Part shown: one piece after another, positions 11,904-24,025 of the stretch | How the letters are laid out: every line of letters begins with the position of its first letter | How positions within the stretch are numbered: position 1 is the first letter of the stretch | Source of the DNA: Guadua angustifolia | Lineage: Eukaryota > Streptophyta > Magnoliopsida > Poales > Poaceae | Direction: 5' to 3' | Assembly (NCBI GenBank): GCA_036346375.1 | Contig: CM070520.1 | Span: forward strand, 51,230,198-51,294,197 | DNA length: 64,000 bases | The notes under the pieces: model-generated | Told to the model about the DNA's origin: nothing | What the model saw: only the letters and a program-made list of their open reading frames with translations | The model's database searches: none | Translations under genes and position numbers: made by a program

Positions 11904-12929
11904 TGGCGAATACCGGGGCATAGGTATCCCCAATGCCCAGAGAAGCATATGGGCGCTACGCGCTGAGCCTCAAACAAGCCTGATCGGAGGCCCACGACTT
12001 CCGACCAATCCGGCCCGAAGAGGCCAGACCGACGACTAAGTCGGACGCCCTCCGGCGACACTCGCGGCATTGGAAGGCCGACCGACCAGCCCACGCGAGG
12101 GCGCTCGGTTCCAACCAAGCCAACCCCGAAGCGGTCCGACCAAAGCGCTACAGGACGGCGCCCACGAACTACGGCAGCGGCGACCCGAGTTGGCCCGACC
12201 AATGGGTCGGACCGATCGGCAGCCCGAACAAGCTCGGATCATCTTCACCGAGAAGCGAGCGTTAAATCACCAAAACCGGCCTCTCTGGTCACCTAAAGCG
12301 GGCGATCTGGCGGTTAAATCCCGATCGGCGAGGCGACGGGCGCTCGCACCTTCCCAAGAGGCGGTCCCGGTCAAGGCCCTCGGCGTCGGCACGACCTTCT
12401 TGCAAGGCGAGTCGCCATTTCCTGGAGAAACGGACCGAGCCGTCGCTCTGCGCCTCCACCAACCCAGCACAGGAGTATGATCGCCCGTCAAAGGTCAAGT
12501 CCAGCAACCAGACACCGAGGCAAAAGACCGGACTCCTAGGCGTTGGGAGCCCCATCCATTTTTTCCCTTTACACACTCCCGTGTAACCTCCGCGTAACCT
12601 GCCTCCCCAGGCTATATAAGGGGAGGCATAGCCCTTCGGAACGGACGGACGATATAGGCAGTCGAACATAGCACTCCCGAATTACACTCGTTGCCATTCA
12701 CAGCAACCTCATACTAAGGCGCCACAGTCGAGCTCAGCCCTTGCTTGTAACACGACGGATACATCAGAATCAACAACACCCGACCACCTCACGAACTGGA
12801 GTAGGGACGTTCTGCCCGAACCAGTATAAATCTTGGACCTCCTTTCTTTCGGTCTAACCATTCGAGGAGCGGGAGCGCGTAGCCCCTCTAGACCTACAAA
12901 TTTACTTGCCGTTTCTTGAAACACCGACA
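11904..12929 (+). repeat. 3' LTR of the gypsy-type element
   Basis: It begins TGGCGAATAC and ends GAAACACCGACA, 1026 bp. A TATA box (TATATAAGG) lies at about 12613-12621. It is followed directly by the target duplication CGTAC at 12930-12934. Confidence 0.9.
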
Positions 12930-12934
12930 CGTAC

Positions 12935-15874
12935 AAACAAGAATAACCGCAAGTTTTTGACATATTTTCCGAATGAATACCATTTGACAATTGTACAACT
13001 CGAAAGTTAGCGATCTGCGTGGAGCGTGCCTTTTTATTTATTACTTATTTGGCGGGGAAGAAACAAAGTCTCCCTCTAATGATGCTCAAATGGTTCTCGA
13101 TCCAACGCAACAGTATCGTCTTGCTATTTTTTGTATTGACGATGGTGTGCATGTTGTGGCAAACATAAAATCCACATAGGTTATTTCCACGACCTTCTTT
13201 GGTGTACTTGCAAATAAAAAATAGGTTAGTTCTAGAGTCACTATTACGGGGTTTGATATAGGATTATTGTGTATAGCGGATACCAGAAAGCCAAAATTAT
13301 ACTGTAGTTTAGTCCGATCCTTGAACACTTTGAATGCTCTACGAGATTACAAAAGGTTAGCCTAAGCCATTCCAATATCAATATAAACCTGGAACAACTT
13401 ACACGACCATGTACGTTATGTACGGAGGAAACATGATTACCTGCTGAGTAATTTTGAGATAGGTACCAAGTCGTGATTTCTGCCACATGCGGAATCAAGG
13501 AACTTAACCCGGTTTGTGGCTGGTTCAATTACAATTAGAACCTAGTGAAACCTACATAGGTATATCACAATGGACAATGAACGAAACAGAGTTGTGTGCA
13601 CAGTACAAACCAAAGTATAGCATGTGGTGTAGCACTTACCCTGGGTTATGGGGTATAAGTATGAATTCTTTATCTTTTTGTGCTAGCAATGCCTGTGTCA
13701 TGTATTTCTCGACCATGTTTATATCTTCATTCATTGTTTGCTTTGAGACTATATGTGGGTCGAGGAAACCCAACGATTGTTTCTTCTTTGTCGCTTCAAG
13801 TACCATGTATCTATATATACAAAGGCGAATTATATATATATTGGAGGACATTTATCACTATTAGACGAATGTAGACTGTGATAGCACACACTTACAATGT
13901 CCAGCATCTCATGAGTGCGGCGTCGAGGTTGTGATGGAACAAGTCCAGAAAATCAACCGCGAAGAAGCCCCCCGCTAACTCGTTGAATAGATGTTCATAC
14001 TTGAACCTAACCATGATACTTGTTGTACGTTCATGCTCTGGCTTTCCAGCTTGTTGGGTGTACCAAAAATGCAAATGTTGGCAAGACATACTAAGTGAAT
14101 TTAGGATGTCTTTCGTTATTAACGGCTCTCCTAGCTTGTATTGTTTAGCCAACTCAGCAGACGGATAGTCAATTTGTTCTTGCCTTTCTTTCTTCCGTTT
14201 GTCCTTGCCTTTCTTTGTATTGTATGAAGCCTTCACGGAAGAAGAATGGGCAGGAAAGAAGTCAACATTATGTAGATCAAGTGGAGTCTGGCTCACGATC
14301 GCGATTTGATATGCCCCGATCACATCTGATGGCGAATCAGTTATTGCGGTTGTTGCATGACAGAAGGGACGACCAGGGAGATGTCGCTGCTAGGCCATTG
14401 GATGAATCTGCTAATGGCATCCCCCAGTTTCACGATCTCGTCACTTGGCGGCTTCTGTAGATCGACAATCTTGAAACTATCAAATACCCCGTCCACATTA
14501 ACCTTGGTGAAACCCGACGCTATCATGGTACCGTGCACCATGGTCCCCTTAGTGGATGGATACGCGATGCCCCAGCGGTAGTAAGAGGAATGGTGCCATT
14601 GTTAATTCTCACTTGGAGATTGCACCGCGTGGCCACCTTAATGTCACATACGGGATAATTCCCGCTATGTTCATCTATGTTAGGGGCGGATGCACAGCTG
14701 CTCTTATGGGCGATGGGGCGACTTGCGGACATATACGGGGCTTGTGCGGTATTTCTTTCTTGATTGTTGAGCCTTTCCTCGAGGCTTCTTATCATATCAT
14801 AAAATTCTTTTCTCAGTTCTCCCCTCAACTCTTCTCTCAACTCTCCTCTCAACTTCTCCTCCAAATTCCTTATAAGCTTTGACTCGCGCTCGGCTTTAGT
14901 TCTCTTCTTATTTCGGTATTTGTCCGAGTCGTCTGAGAATCCAGTTTTTCATGGAACAAAAACCCCTTTGCCTCGTGTACGACCAGGGTGTTCCTTGTTT
15001 CCCAAGGCTATGGACAGTGCATCTTTCTCCCTGTCTGGCAAAAAAGAGCCATCGCCCGATTGTGTACTCAACGCTACCTGCAAGATCCCGACAAGTTATT
15101 TCACTTATGAAGCCATGGACTAATTACATAAAATTGGTAGTTTGATTTATATATTACCAGGCGTTGGCAGACTTCCTCGTCCGCGGGGTTTACAAAGGAG
15201 ACGGTTGCGGAGGACGTAGCAGCTGACCTCGCTCTTAGCCAGTCTCTAGCACGTTGATCTGTGATCAATGCAAATAGCGAGATACCCTCCTCATCCTCCC
15301 TGTCCCATTGCACTCTCTTGCTCGCGTAGCCAGCAGTGCCGAGTCTGTGGGGGTGAGTGTTCCTTGCCTGCAAGGCATTGTTTGCTTCACTTTGATGCAC
15401 GAATTCATCTGTCGTCTTCATCTCAACAAAACACCGCCACATGTCCTCATCAATGAACCCATACTTAGAGTATGGAACCATATCCTTCTTGACATAGTCA
15501 TTGAAAAGCTTGTGCTTGAAGGTCTTCCATGCCTTTCCTGCCGCTAGCAGTGCATACCATCGCACTAGGGGAGCGGATTCTTCTGGAATGTCGAACGGTG
15601 AAAGAATTTCTGTCAGCAAGGCATTGCGAATCTCAATAGTCAGCAACCTCCAGGAAGATAGCGTGATCGGAACCCGTTCCCGTGCGACTATCCCGCACAT
15701 ATTCCGAAATGCATTCACTGCCTTTTTTGGCTTTGTAGGGGTCCCATCCTTTGGATCGATCTCCGTAATGGTATATCGGTCTGTTGGCCTTTTGTTTGGT
15801 CCTCTTGCAGCGCGGGTCGATTTTCCTTTTGTGGGCACATCATTTCCTTCAGACGATGGATTAGAGGATGACAT
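12935..15874 (-). pseudogene. Left-arm CACTA second gene: En/Spm-type transposase domain plus C48/Ulp1-like protease
   Basis: The first coding exon (15874 to about 15163) opens MSSSNPSSEGNDVPTKG. It carries the plant transposase domain of the Ptta/En/Spm family (PF03004 type): DEDMWRCFVEMKTTDEF, then RNTHPHRLGTAGYASK and DQRARDWLRARSA. It ends at a GTAATA donor. The next exon has LGNKEHPGRTRGKG and a coiled coil of repeated LRGELREE units. Exons at 14323-13892 and 13851-13636 lead to a C48 (Ulp1/SENP) domain with the His region at 13545-13547, FLDS at 13488-13499 and NNLCGFYVCHNM around 13160-13185 (Cys codon 13174-13176). These fit the His/Asp/Cys triad. Stops include TGG to TGA after FVP and TGG to TAG directly after the catalytic His (13542-13544). 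The Cys motif is in frame here. The gene reads outward from the palindrome centre. Confidence 0.75.
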
Positions 15875-16872
15875 CTTCTTTGTAAGTTAAAATAGTTTTA
15901 GGCGAACTAAAAGAGAAGAACAAATAAAATCAAATTAGAGTGAATAAGTTTGTGGATACCATGGCTTGTTATTAGCCTTTTAAAAGAACTAGGAGGTTGC
16001 CGAACTTAATAAAAATTTCGGCAGCACCTCCCCTAAAACTAGGACATCCACACAGCAGACAAGCAGAAGAATACATATTTCAGAAACAACAAGAATAACA
16101 TAAACAATATAATGCTTATGATATACATGAATTATGTCTGCAACCTCTATGAGAGAGGAGAAGAAATTATTATAGTGCTCTCAGACTTAGGGTTTGGGTG
16201 AAGATTAGAATCTTCAACACAATCACGAATCGGCTAACAATTTATTCAATAGATTAGACCTTGAATTCTTACCACCTTAAAATGTACAATAAAGAATTCT
16301 ACTAGTTCAACAAGTCAGACAGTGCTATCAGACTATTATCAGTCACCAATGTCAAAGATTCAAAGTACCAGATTTTAATCAAACAAATAACATGAACTAA
16401 TCCATTTTCAGCAATCTGTCTAAATTACACAACTACTGGAGAGAATTGCGCATGGAACAGATTAATCAACTATGTACATGAGCCATTGAAAACACAGATT
16501 AACCAAGACTATGCAGTATACAGAGCAAGAATTGATTAACTAATGCTGGACAAGAATCAGAGTATTAGGTGACTAGATCTAATAGCACACACATATATGA
16601 GATGATGAAAGGATCTGACAAAAAATGAGACTAGCAATATCAAGTTATCTTGACAACGAAAACAATTAATTCTTTCAAGCATTCAGGACTACAACTCAAG
16701 GCCTAATCCATAGAGATAAATGTTCTAATCATTCTTTTACCCTAGTTCATCATAGAGCAACCACAATGCAGCAATCACAGAGAGCAAAACAACAAATGTA
16801 CTCACTGAGGAATAGCATTCAAAGCATTCATAGAGCATTCACAGAGGAATATATCTAGAGCATTCACAAAGG

Positions 16873-17050
16873 CCGTGGGGGAGGTCACCGAGGGGGAGGA
16901 CGCCGAGGGGGAGCACGTCGCTGCGGGGGAGGACAACGATGGGGAGCACGTCGCTGCGGGAGAGGACACCGAGGGGGAGGTCGATGCTTTGAGGAGGACA
17001 CCGAGGGGGAGGTCGATGCCGGGAGGGCGCCGAGAGGAGGAGGGCCGAGA
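16873..17050. repeat. GC-rich minisatellite in the left-arm gene leader
   Basis: GAGGGGGAGGACGCCGAGGG-like units of about 24-48 bp repeat six to seven times, with GCACGTCGCTGCGGG variants. On the minus strand they would encode a PLGVLP/RSDVLP repeat, but the frame joins no known domain. The mirror region in the right arm (24100-24225) has a shorter, different number of units. It lies just inside the promoter side of the second gene. Confidence 0.7.
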
Positions 17051-17104
17051 GGGGAGGCCGCCATGGAGACAAATGTCCTGAGAGGGTTAGGGTTTGGCCT
17101 TGTG

Positions 17105-17365
17105 AATAAGGTCTGGCCTTGGGGAGATATATATAGGAGATTATATCCTGAGCGGTTCTAAAATGTAACTGCAGTGGAGATCATATCACGAGCGGTTCTA
17201 AAAGAGAAATGCTCTGATGTTGAATTATCATAGGCGGTTCTATAACATAACGATGCATGATATTAATTATCCTGAGCGGTTATATAATAGAACCGTCTGT
17301 GATAATTAACATCATAGACTGTTATATTATAGAACCGTCTGTGATATGTACTTTTCACTGACATA
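17105..17365. repeat. Internal subterminal-type repeat array, left arm
   Basis: Several decayed copies of ATCACAGACGGTTCTATTAT and its complement lie between the start of the second gene and the end of TNP2. Many carry C to T or G to A type changes (for example ATCCTGAGCGGTT). The mirror array at 23795-24025 is better preserved. A TATATATAGG box follows at 17127-17137 toward the gene, so the array is upstream of its promoter. Confidence 0.75.
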
Positions 17366-17565
17366 ATTCAGATGCTTCACAAGCTACTTACAAAGATCAT
17401 CACAATCCTATATACAAAATTCAGATGTTTCACAAGCTACTTACAAAGATCATCACAATCATATGTACAAAGCATGACGGGTCGTATCATCCTTACAATG
17501 GTATTAATGTAATATTATTACACATGAAAATTAGTAAACATGATGACAATGCACCATTCTCATAA

Positions 17566-20500
17566 CTACTCTACATGCTTATTCTTTTGTATGAAAATTA
17601 GCCCTTCATGATGATCGACGCGTGTGTAACTTGCTTCTTCATGTTGTTCTTCTGGGACCAGAATGTCATTTCCGATAGGTGGCAACTCATCAAATTGATT
17701 GTACTCTTCCTCATCTACTGCATTCTCAACTCCGACAATTCTCCTTTTCCCCTGAAGAACTTCATTGGCGCTTCTTGTTGGATGGGTTGGGTTACATAGA
17801 AGACTTGAACAACTTGGTTAGTGAGTACGAATGGTTCATCTTGGTATCGACACGTTCGAGGTCCATAGTAGTGATGCCATTCTTGTCAACCTTCACGTCT
17901 TTGGAGGTGGACCCATGATACCGAAATAGGGAATCTTGAAAAGTACGTGAGTCGAGCTCCTATATCTCCTCTATGAACCCATAGTAGGAGCTCCTCGTCA
18001 ACCCAATGGTATTATTGAATGCATCTATCTGGACACCACTGCTACGGTTTGTGCTCTTCATATTCGATCTCTCGTGTAAAATGTGTACCCATTTAAGTCA
18101 TATCCTTTCCATGTGACAAGCTGTAAAAGTTGGTCCTTTTGCCAACCATGTTAGCGTGTCATCGACAAGCTCCGGTGATAGGTCGCTCCTTCAACCATTT
18201 GTTGAACTGAAAGTTATCTTTGTCTCGTGATCCAAGACTCACCTGCTTTGATTCTCTTGCCTTAGCCATTGCTTGTGCTTTCGGCGATATAGGCGGACAC
18301 TACAGCCATGTGTTGCAAAACCGTGAAATGGGCTCGAGCATACGCAACCGAATCGAGCGTGATTGCTTTCCTTCCGATGGTCCGATACCAGGAGCCTCCC
18401 CTCATGGCGAGATCGAGGCACACCTATCGGTTCGACACAGGCCATGTAATCGGCCTTGAACTTCGGCGGCCCTTACGTTGTATAACCTTCGACAATGCTA
18501 CCCTCCGGACGAGATCGATTCCATCGTAAGACTTGAGAATTCCCATGTACCTCTCGAGCGGGTACATGCTACGTAGAACAACGGCCGCATATCTTTATCT
18601 CTGTCACAAGGTGAACAATGAGATTGACCATGATATCGAAAAATGATGGAGAAATACATCTCAAGATTACATAGAGTCATCACCACCTCAACTTGAAGAG
18701 CATCTAGTCGCCGGGATCGATGACCTTCGGCGATTGTGTTAATGAAATAACCGCAGCCTAGTGATTGTCTCTCGGACCTTGGCCAAGCAAAATACTTCTA
18801 ATTGCGACGGGGAGCATCGTGTCATCAAGACATAATAATCATGAGACTTCATGCGGTTAATTTCAAATCTTTCAGCGAAACAAGTCTCTTCATGTTGGAG
18901 GAGTAACCGGGCGGAACTTTCACACCATGCAAGCAGCGCACGATTCAGTTCTTCGGCCTTTGACAGTATAACAAGTAGGTTCCAAGTACGTATGGCCTTT
19001 ATCAGTCTCTTTCGGTGCTAACTCAGGTCTTATGCCCATATCGACCAAGTCAAGCCGTGCGTTGATACCATCCTTGATTTTACCCTTAATGTTGAGTAAG
19101 AGACCAATCACGCTGTCACAGACATTCTTCTCTACGTGCATGACATCGATGCAGTGGCGAACTTCTAGGTGCTCCTAGTAAGGTAGGTCCCGAATATTGA
19201 TCTCTTCTTCCACATGCTCTTTTCACGGTACTTGATTTACGTTCCTTTCCATACATAACATCAAATCCTTAACAATGTCACGAACATCTCTCCGCTCAAG
19301 CGCCTTGGAGCTGAACCATTTCGTTCCTTCCATCGAAAAGTTGCTTCATCTTGCGATATGGGTGATTCCTCGAAGGAACCTATGGTGGCGCATGTACACG
19401 GTTTTATGGGAGTGATTCACCATAAACTCTTGGTACCATCTAGCGGTGAGTGCAGGCTTTGGTTCCTTTTGTACTCGGCACGACAGTTAGCATGGGCGGG
19501 GTAATCATTTATGGTGCGAGAACAACAAGCGATGCAAAGTAAATTTCTCGCGTTTATCGCATCCCATCGTGTACCACGGTAACCCACAGTGTTTTAGATC
19601 TTCCACCAATGGAGTTAGGTACACATCAATATCGTTCCCAGGTTGTTTCGGTCCTTGGATAAGCACAGAAAACAAAATGTACTTCCGCTTCATCTGTACT
19701 CAATCCAAACCTTATATTTCTCGGATCCGCACCGAATTCTTGAAAGCTCCTATCGATGTTTCTCCACTGGATGGAATCAGCAGGGTGCCTTAGCATTCCA
19801 TCATTCTTCCCTCCTCAAAGTGCCGGTATAGCAGTTTTTGCCTCCTTTGGGTTCGCAAACAAATGCTTCAAGCGGGAATTCTGAGAAGATACCATGCCAC
19901 CTTAGCAGAAGGTCCTTTTTTCACCTCAATGCTCTCGCCATCATCATCTGAATGACTCTTACGCTTGTACCAAGATGCGTTGCACACCGGACATATATGT
20001 AGGTTTGTGTACTTTTTGCGGTACAGGATACAGTCGTTTGGACATGCATGTATTCTTTCTACTTCCATTCCCAAGGGACAAAGAACCTTCTTGGCTTTGT
20101 AGGTGGTTGTCGGCAACTCGTTTCCCTCTGGAAGCATGTCCGCCAATAGATGTAACAGCGCTGTGAAACTCTTGTCGGACCAACCGCTGCTTGCCTTCAA
20201 TTTGAGTAGTTCAAGCACAGATGATAACCTTGTGTATTTCAACTTGCACCCTGCTAACAAAGGTTTCTCCGAGTCCTCCATCAAGCCCTAGAACTTTCCA
20301 TATTCCTGTCATCAAGGTTTCATACGCATCGTGCAACATCTCGATCCAAATTGTCATCTCGCAACTTTGTCCTCATCGAAGCACAATCGATATGATCATC
20401 AGACATATCATTGACTTCATGACGATATTAACACTACTTGTCGCTTCACGTATATTAAGCTCTTCGCCATGGTGGTCCAACATGTATAGCCCTTTTGAAA

Positions 20501-20694
20501 CCCCTCCGAATCAAGTGTGCTTCGATCATGCTGAGTTTCAAAACATCTTGATTTTACGCAATCAATGCACGGACATGACATGAATTGCACCCCTTATTAA
20601 ACATATCCTCCTCTGCGGCTCTTTTAAAAGTGGAGATGCCATTAAGGTACTCAACACTCGTACGGTTCTCAGCGTACATCCAGCTTCGATCCAT
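17566..20694 (-). pseudogene. Left-arm TNP2 transposase, decayed but near full length
   Basis: The minus strand from 20694 begins MDRSWMYAENRTSVEYLNG, the transposase-associated domain. An open segment (20284-19868) contains KASSGWSDKSFTALLHLLAD, AKKVLCPLGMEVERIHACPN and HICPVCNASWYKRK, the diagnostic N-terminal part of TNP2. Further segments give a DIDVYLTPLVEDLK region (19693-19505), then DVMHVEKNVCDSVIGLLLN (19150-19080). A DUF4218-like stretch follows, and a C-terminal PFVLANQ/DEEEYNQFDELPP region ends near 17566. TNP2 supplies the catalytic activity for CACTA movement. Frameshifts are frequent. About 90 bp that encode an NPFGNMSG segment in the right arm are absent here near 19725. Confidence 0.8.
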
Positions 20695-20699
20695 CTACG

Positions 20700-20872
20700 C
20701 TACACATGTAACACTTAGTGTTAAATATTAAAAATTTTCATTATTAAATTAATTTCCAGATAAAACTAATTTCCAGAATATCAATTAAATTCAAGTAAAT
20801 TCCAGAAATTCTCAGAAATTCAAAATAAATTATAAAATTCAAAAATAGCTAAATTTGAGGATGTTACAGCTT
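20700..20872. other. Palindrome centre, AT-rich spacer
   Basis: This spacer of about 170 bp is rich in AATTTCCAGAA and AAATTCA strings. It lies between the start of left-arm TNP2 (20694) and the broken start of right-arm TNP2 (20873, where CTTTCAAGAATTCGG rejoins the mirror sequence of 19755). It has no gene and no match elsewhere in the window that I can see. It is the natural place to look for the joint that made the composite element. Confidence 0.6.
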
Positions 20873-23166
20873 TCAAGAATTCGGTGCGGATCCGAGAAAT
20901 ATAAGGTTTGGATTGAGTACGATGGAGTGAATCCTTTCGGTAACATGAGCGGTAGGCATAGCGGTTGGCAGTAAATCTCTGTATCTACAACCTTCCTCCT
21001 TGGTTGTGTATGAAGCGGAAGTACATTTTGTTATGCAGTGCTTATCCAAAGACCGAAACAACACAGGAGCGATATTGATGTGTACCTAGCTCCATTGGTG
21101 GAAGATCTAAAAACACTATGGGTTACCGGGTACACGATGGGATGCGATATAAGCGAGAGAACTTTACTTTGCCTTGCTTGTTGTTCTCGCACCATAAATG
21201 ATTAACTCCGCCCTTGCTAACTCAATCAGGGCTAGAGTACAAAAGGAACCAAAGCTCGCACTCACTTTGCTAGATAATCTTGAGAGTTTATGGTGAATCA
21301 CTCCCAAAAACCGTGTACATGCGTCACCGTAGGTTTCTTTGGAGGAATCACCCATATCGCAAGATGAAGCAACTTTTCGACGGAAGGAACGAAAATGGTT
21401 CAGCTCTAAGGCGTTTGAGCAGGAGAGATGTTCATGACATTGTTAAGGATTTGGATGTGGCGTATGGAAAGGGACGTAAATCAAGTACCCGTGAAAAAGA
21501 GCATGTGGAAGAAGAGATCAATATTCTGTGACCTACCTTACTGGGAGCACCTAGAAGTTCGCCACTGCATCGATGTCATGCACGTAGAGAAGAATGTCCG
21601 TGACAACGTGATTGGTCTCTTACTCAACATTAAGGGTAAAACAAAGGATGGTATCAACGCACGGCTTGACTTGGTCGATATGGGCATAAGACCTGAGTTA
21701 GCACCGAAAGAAACTGATAAAGGCCGTACGTATTTGGAACACGCTTGTTATACTCATGTCAAAGGCGAAGAATTGAAGCGTGCGGTGCTTGCATGGTGTG
21801 AAAGTTCCGTCCGGTTAATCCTCCAACATGAAGAGACTTGTTTCGTTGGAAGATTTGAAATTAACCGGCATGAAGCCTCATGATTGTCATGTGCTGATGA
21901 CACAGATGCTCCCTGTCGCAATTAGAAGTATTTTACCGATCAAGGTCCAAGAGACAATCACTAGGCTATGTTATTTCTTTAACACAATGGCTCAGAAGGT
22001 CATCGATCCCGAAGGACTAGATGCTCTGCAAGCTGAGGTTGTGATGACTCTATGTAATCTTGAGATGTATTTCCCTCCATTATTTTTCGATATCATGGTC
22101 CATCTCATTGTTCACCTTGTGACAGAGATAAAGATATGCGGGCCAGTGTTCCTACGTAGCATGTACCTGTTCGAGAGGTACATGGGGATTCCCAAGTCTT
22201 ACGTACGGAATCGATCTCGTCCGGAAGGTAGCATTGTCGAAGGTTATGCAACAGAAGAAGCCGTCGAGTTCTGCGTCGATTACATGGCCCAGGTCGAACC
22301 GATAGGTGTGCCTCGATCTCGCCATGAGGGGAGGCTCCAGGGTATCGGGACCATCGAAAGGAAAGCAATCACGCCTGATTCGGTTGCGTATGCTCAAGCC
22401 TATTTCACGGTTTTGCAACACATGGATGTAGTGTCCGCCTATATCATCGAGCACAAGCAATGGCTAAGGCAAGAGAATCCAGCACGACAGGAGTTTTGGA
22501 TTACGAGACATCATAACCTTCAGTTCAACAAATGGTTGAAGGAGTGACCTATCACTGGGAGCTCGTCGATGACACGACATGGTTGGCAAAAGGACCAACT
22601 TTTACAGCTTGTCACATGGAAAGGATATGACTTAAATGGGTATACATTTTACATGAGAGATCAGGATATGAAGAGCACAAACCGTAACAAATATGTCGCA
22701 TAGATGCATTCAATAATACCGGGTTGACGAGGAGCTCCTACTATGGGTTCATAGAGGAGATATGGGAGCTCGACACGTGCTTTTCAAGATTCCCTATTTC
22801 GGTGCCGTTGGGTCCACCTCCAGCACGTGAAGGTTGACAAGAATGGCATCACTACTGTGGACCTCGAACGTGTTTCGATACCAAGATGAACCATTCGTGC
22901 TCGCTAACCAAGTTGTTCAAGTCTTCTATGTAACCAAACCCGTCAATAAGAAGCGCCACGTAGTTCTTCAGGGAAAAAGGAGAATTATCGGAGTTGAGAA
23001 TGTAGTAGATGAGGAAGAGTACAATCAATTTGATGAGTTGCCGCCTATCGGAAATGACATCCTGGTCCCAGAAGAACAACATGAGGAAGCAAGCTACACA
23101 CGCGTCGATCATCATGAAGGGTTAATTTTCATACAAAAGAATAAGCATGTGGTGGAGTATTTATGA
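20873..23166 (+). pseudogene. Right-arm TNP2 transposase, 5' truncated
   Basis: The copy starts abruptly in the middle of TNP2, at the point matching 19755 in the left arm, so the transposase-associated domain and the CPLGMEVERIHACPN region are missing. Preserved parts are an NPFGNMSGRHSGW segment (20930-20975), CIDVMHVEKNVRDNVIGLLL (21570-21630), a long open frame 21828-22547 with the DUF4218-type LIVHLVTEIKICGPVFLRSM, and ERYMGIPKSYVRNRSRPEG. The C-terminal frame (22834-23166) contains PFVLANQVVQVFYVTKP and VVDEEEYNQFDELPPIGND and ends with a stop at 23166. It is less damaged than the left copy in its 3' half, with roughly 90 percent identity by eye. It cannot be functional without its 5' half. 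Confidence 0.85.
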
Positions 23167-23794
23167 GAAGGGTGCATTGTCATGATGTTTACTAATTGTC
23201 ATGTGTAATAATATTACATTAATGCTATTGTAAAGATGATACGACCCATCATGCTTTGTACATATGATTGTGATGATTTTTGTAAGTAGCTTGTGAAGCA
23301 TCTGAATTATGTATATAGGATTGTGGTGATCTTTGTAAGTAGCTTGTGAAGCATCTGGATTGATGGAAAAGATGCGAGTATAAGAGTAAGTATTTATTCC
23401 TTAATATCAATATGATTCCAAATACATGATTCAAAGATGGCCATTCAGACATAATTGATGAGAAGAAATAAATGATGTAGACTATGGCAAACAAGAACAG
23501 AATCATGTCTACTTTGGCAATATGGAAATAGTTGTATGTGATTGCTATCAGATTTTAGGGTTTGAATTGAGGATTAGAATCTCCACTTCAATCACAAATG
23601 GGCAAACTACCAATTTATTGAGTGAATAAGGCCTCAAACCCTTACCACCTTAAACATGCACATCAAGAATTGATAATAATAAGATTCACTAAAATTAAGG
23701 TTCTTAGTGAAAACTACTAAATAAACATTCACTGATCACAGACAAGAGACTGAACTGAATAAGAATCGATCTTCAACCTCACAGTGAATGTCAG

Positions 23795-24025
23795 TGAAAA
23801 GTATATATCACAGACGGTTCTATAACATAACAGTCTGTGATGTTAATTATCACAGACATTTTTATTATATAACCATCTGAGATAACTTGACATCACAGAC
23901 GGTTCTATTATATAACCGTCTGTGATAACTTAACATCACGGACTATTATGTTATAGAACCGTCTGTGATAACTACATCACAGACGGTTCTCTTTTAGAAC
24001 CGTCTGTGATATAATCTCCTATATA
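23795..24025. repeat. Internal subterminal-type repeat array, right arm
   Basis: At least eight copies of ATCACAGACGGTTCTATTAT or its complement are arranged as head-to-head pairs. The array ends with TCTCCTATATATACC at about 24014-24028, a TATA-like box for the second gene. The motif is the same as in the outer ends at 2687 and 33221, but there is no CACTA pentamer here. Confidence 0.8.

Larger units (their letters stand above)
3619..12929 (+). mobile_element. Gypsy-type LTR retrotransposon, non-autonomous, 9.3 kb
   Basis: The element is bounded by TG at 3619 and CA at 12929 and flanked by a perfect 5-bp duplication CGTAC (3614-3618 and 12930-12934). Removing it rejoins the left CACTA arm so that it matches 32027-32040 in the right arm, which confirms the boundaries. 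LTRs lie at 3619 to about 4631 and 11904-12929. Order inside: a primer-binding region resembling GCGCGCC.GGTAGGGG (4639-4657), a decayed gag on the plus strand, a stretch without recognisable protease, reverse transcriptase or integrase, a long antisense gene, short tandem repeats, and a GGGGCTCGGGGCTAT purine-rich tract before the 3' LTR. The LTR pair has many substitutions and indels, so the insertion is old. Confidence 0.9.
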
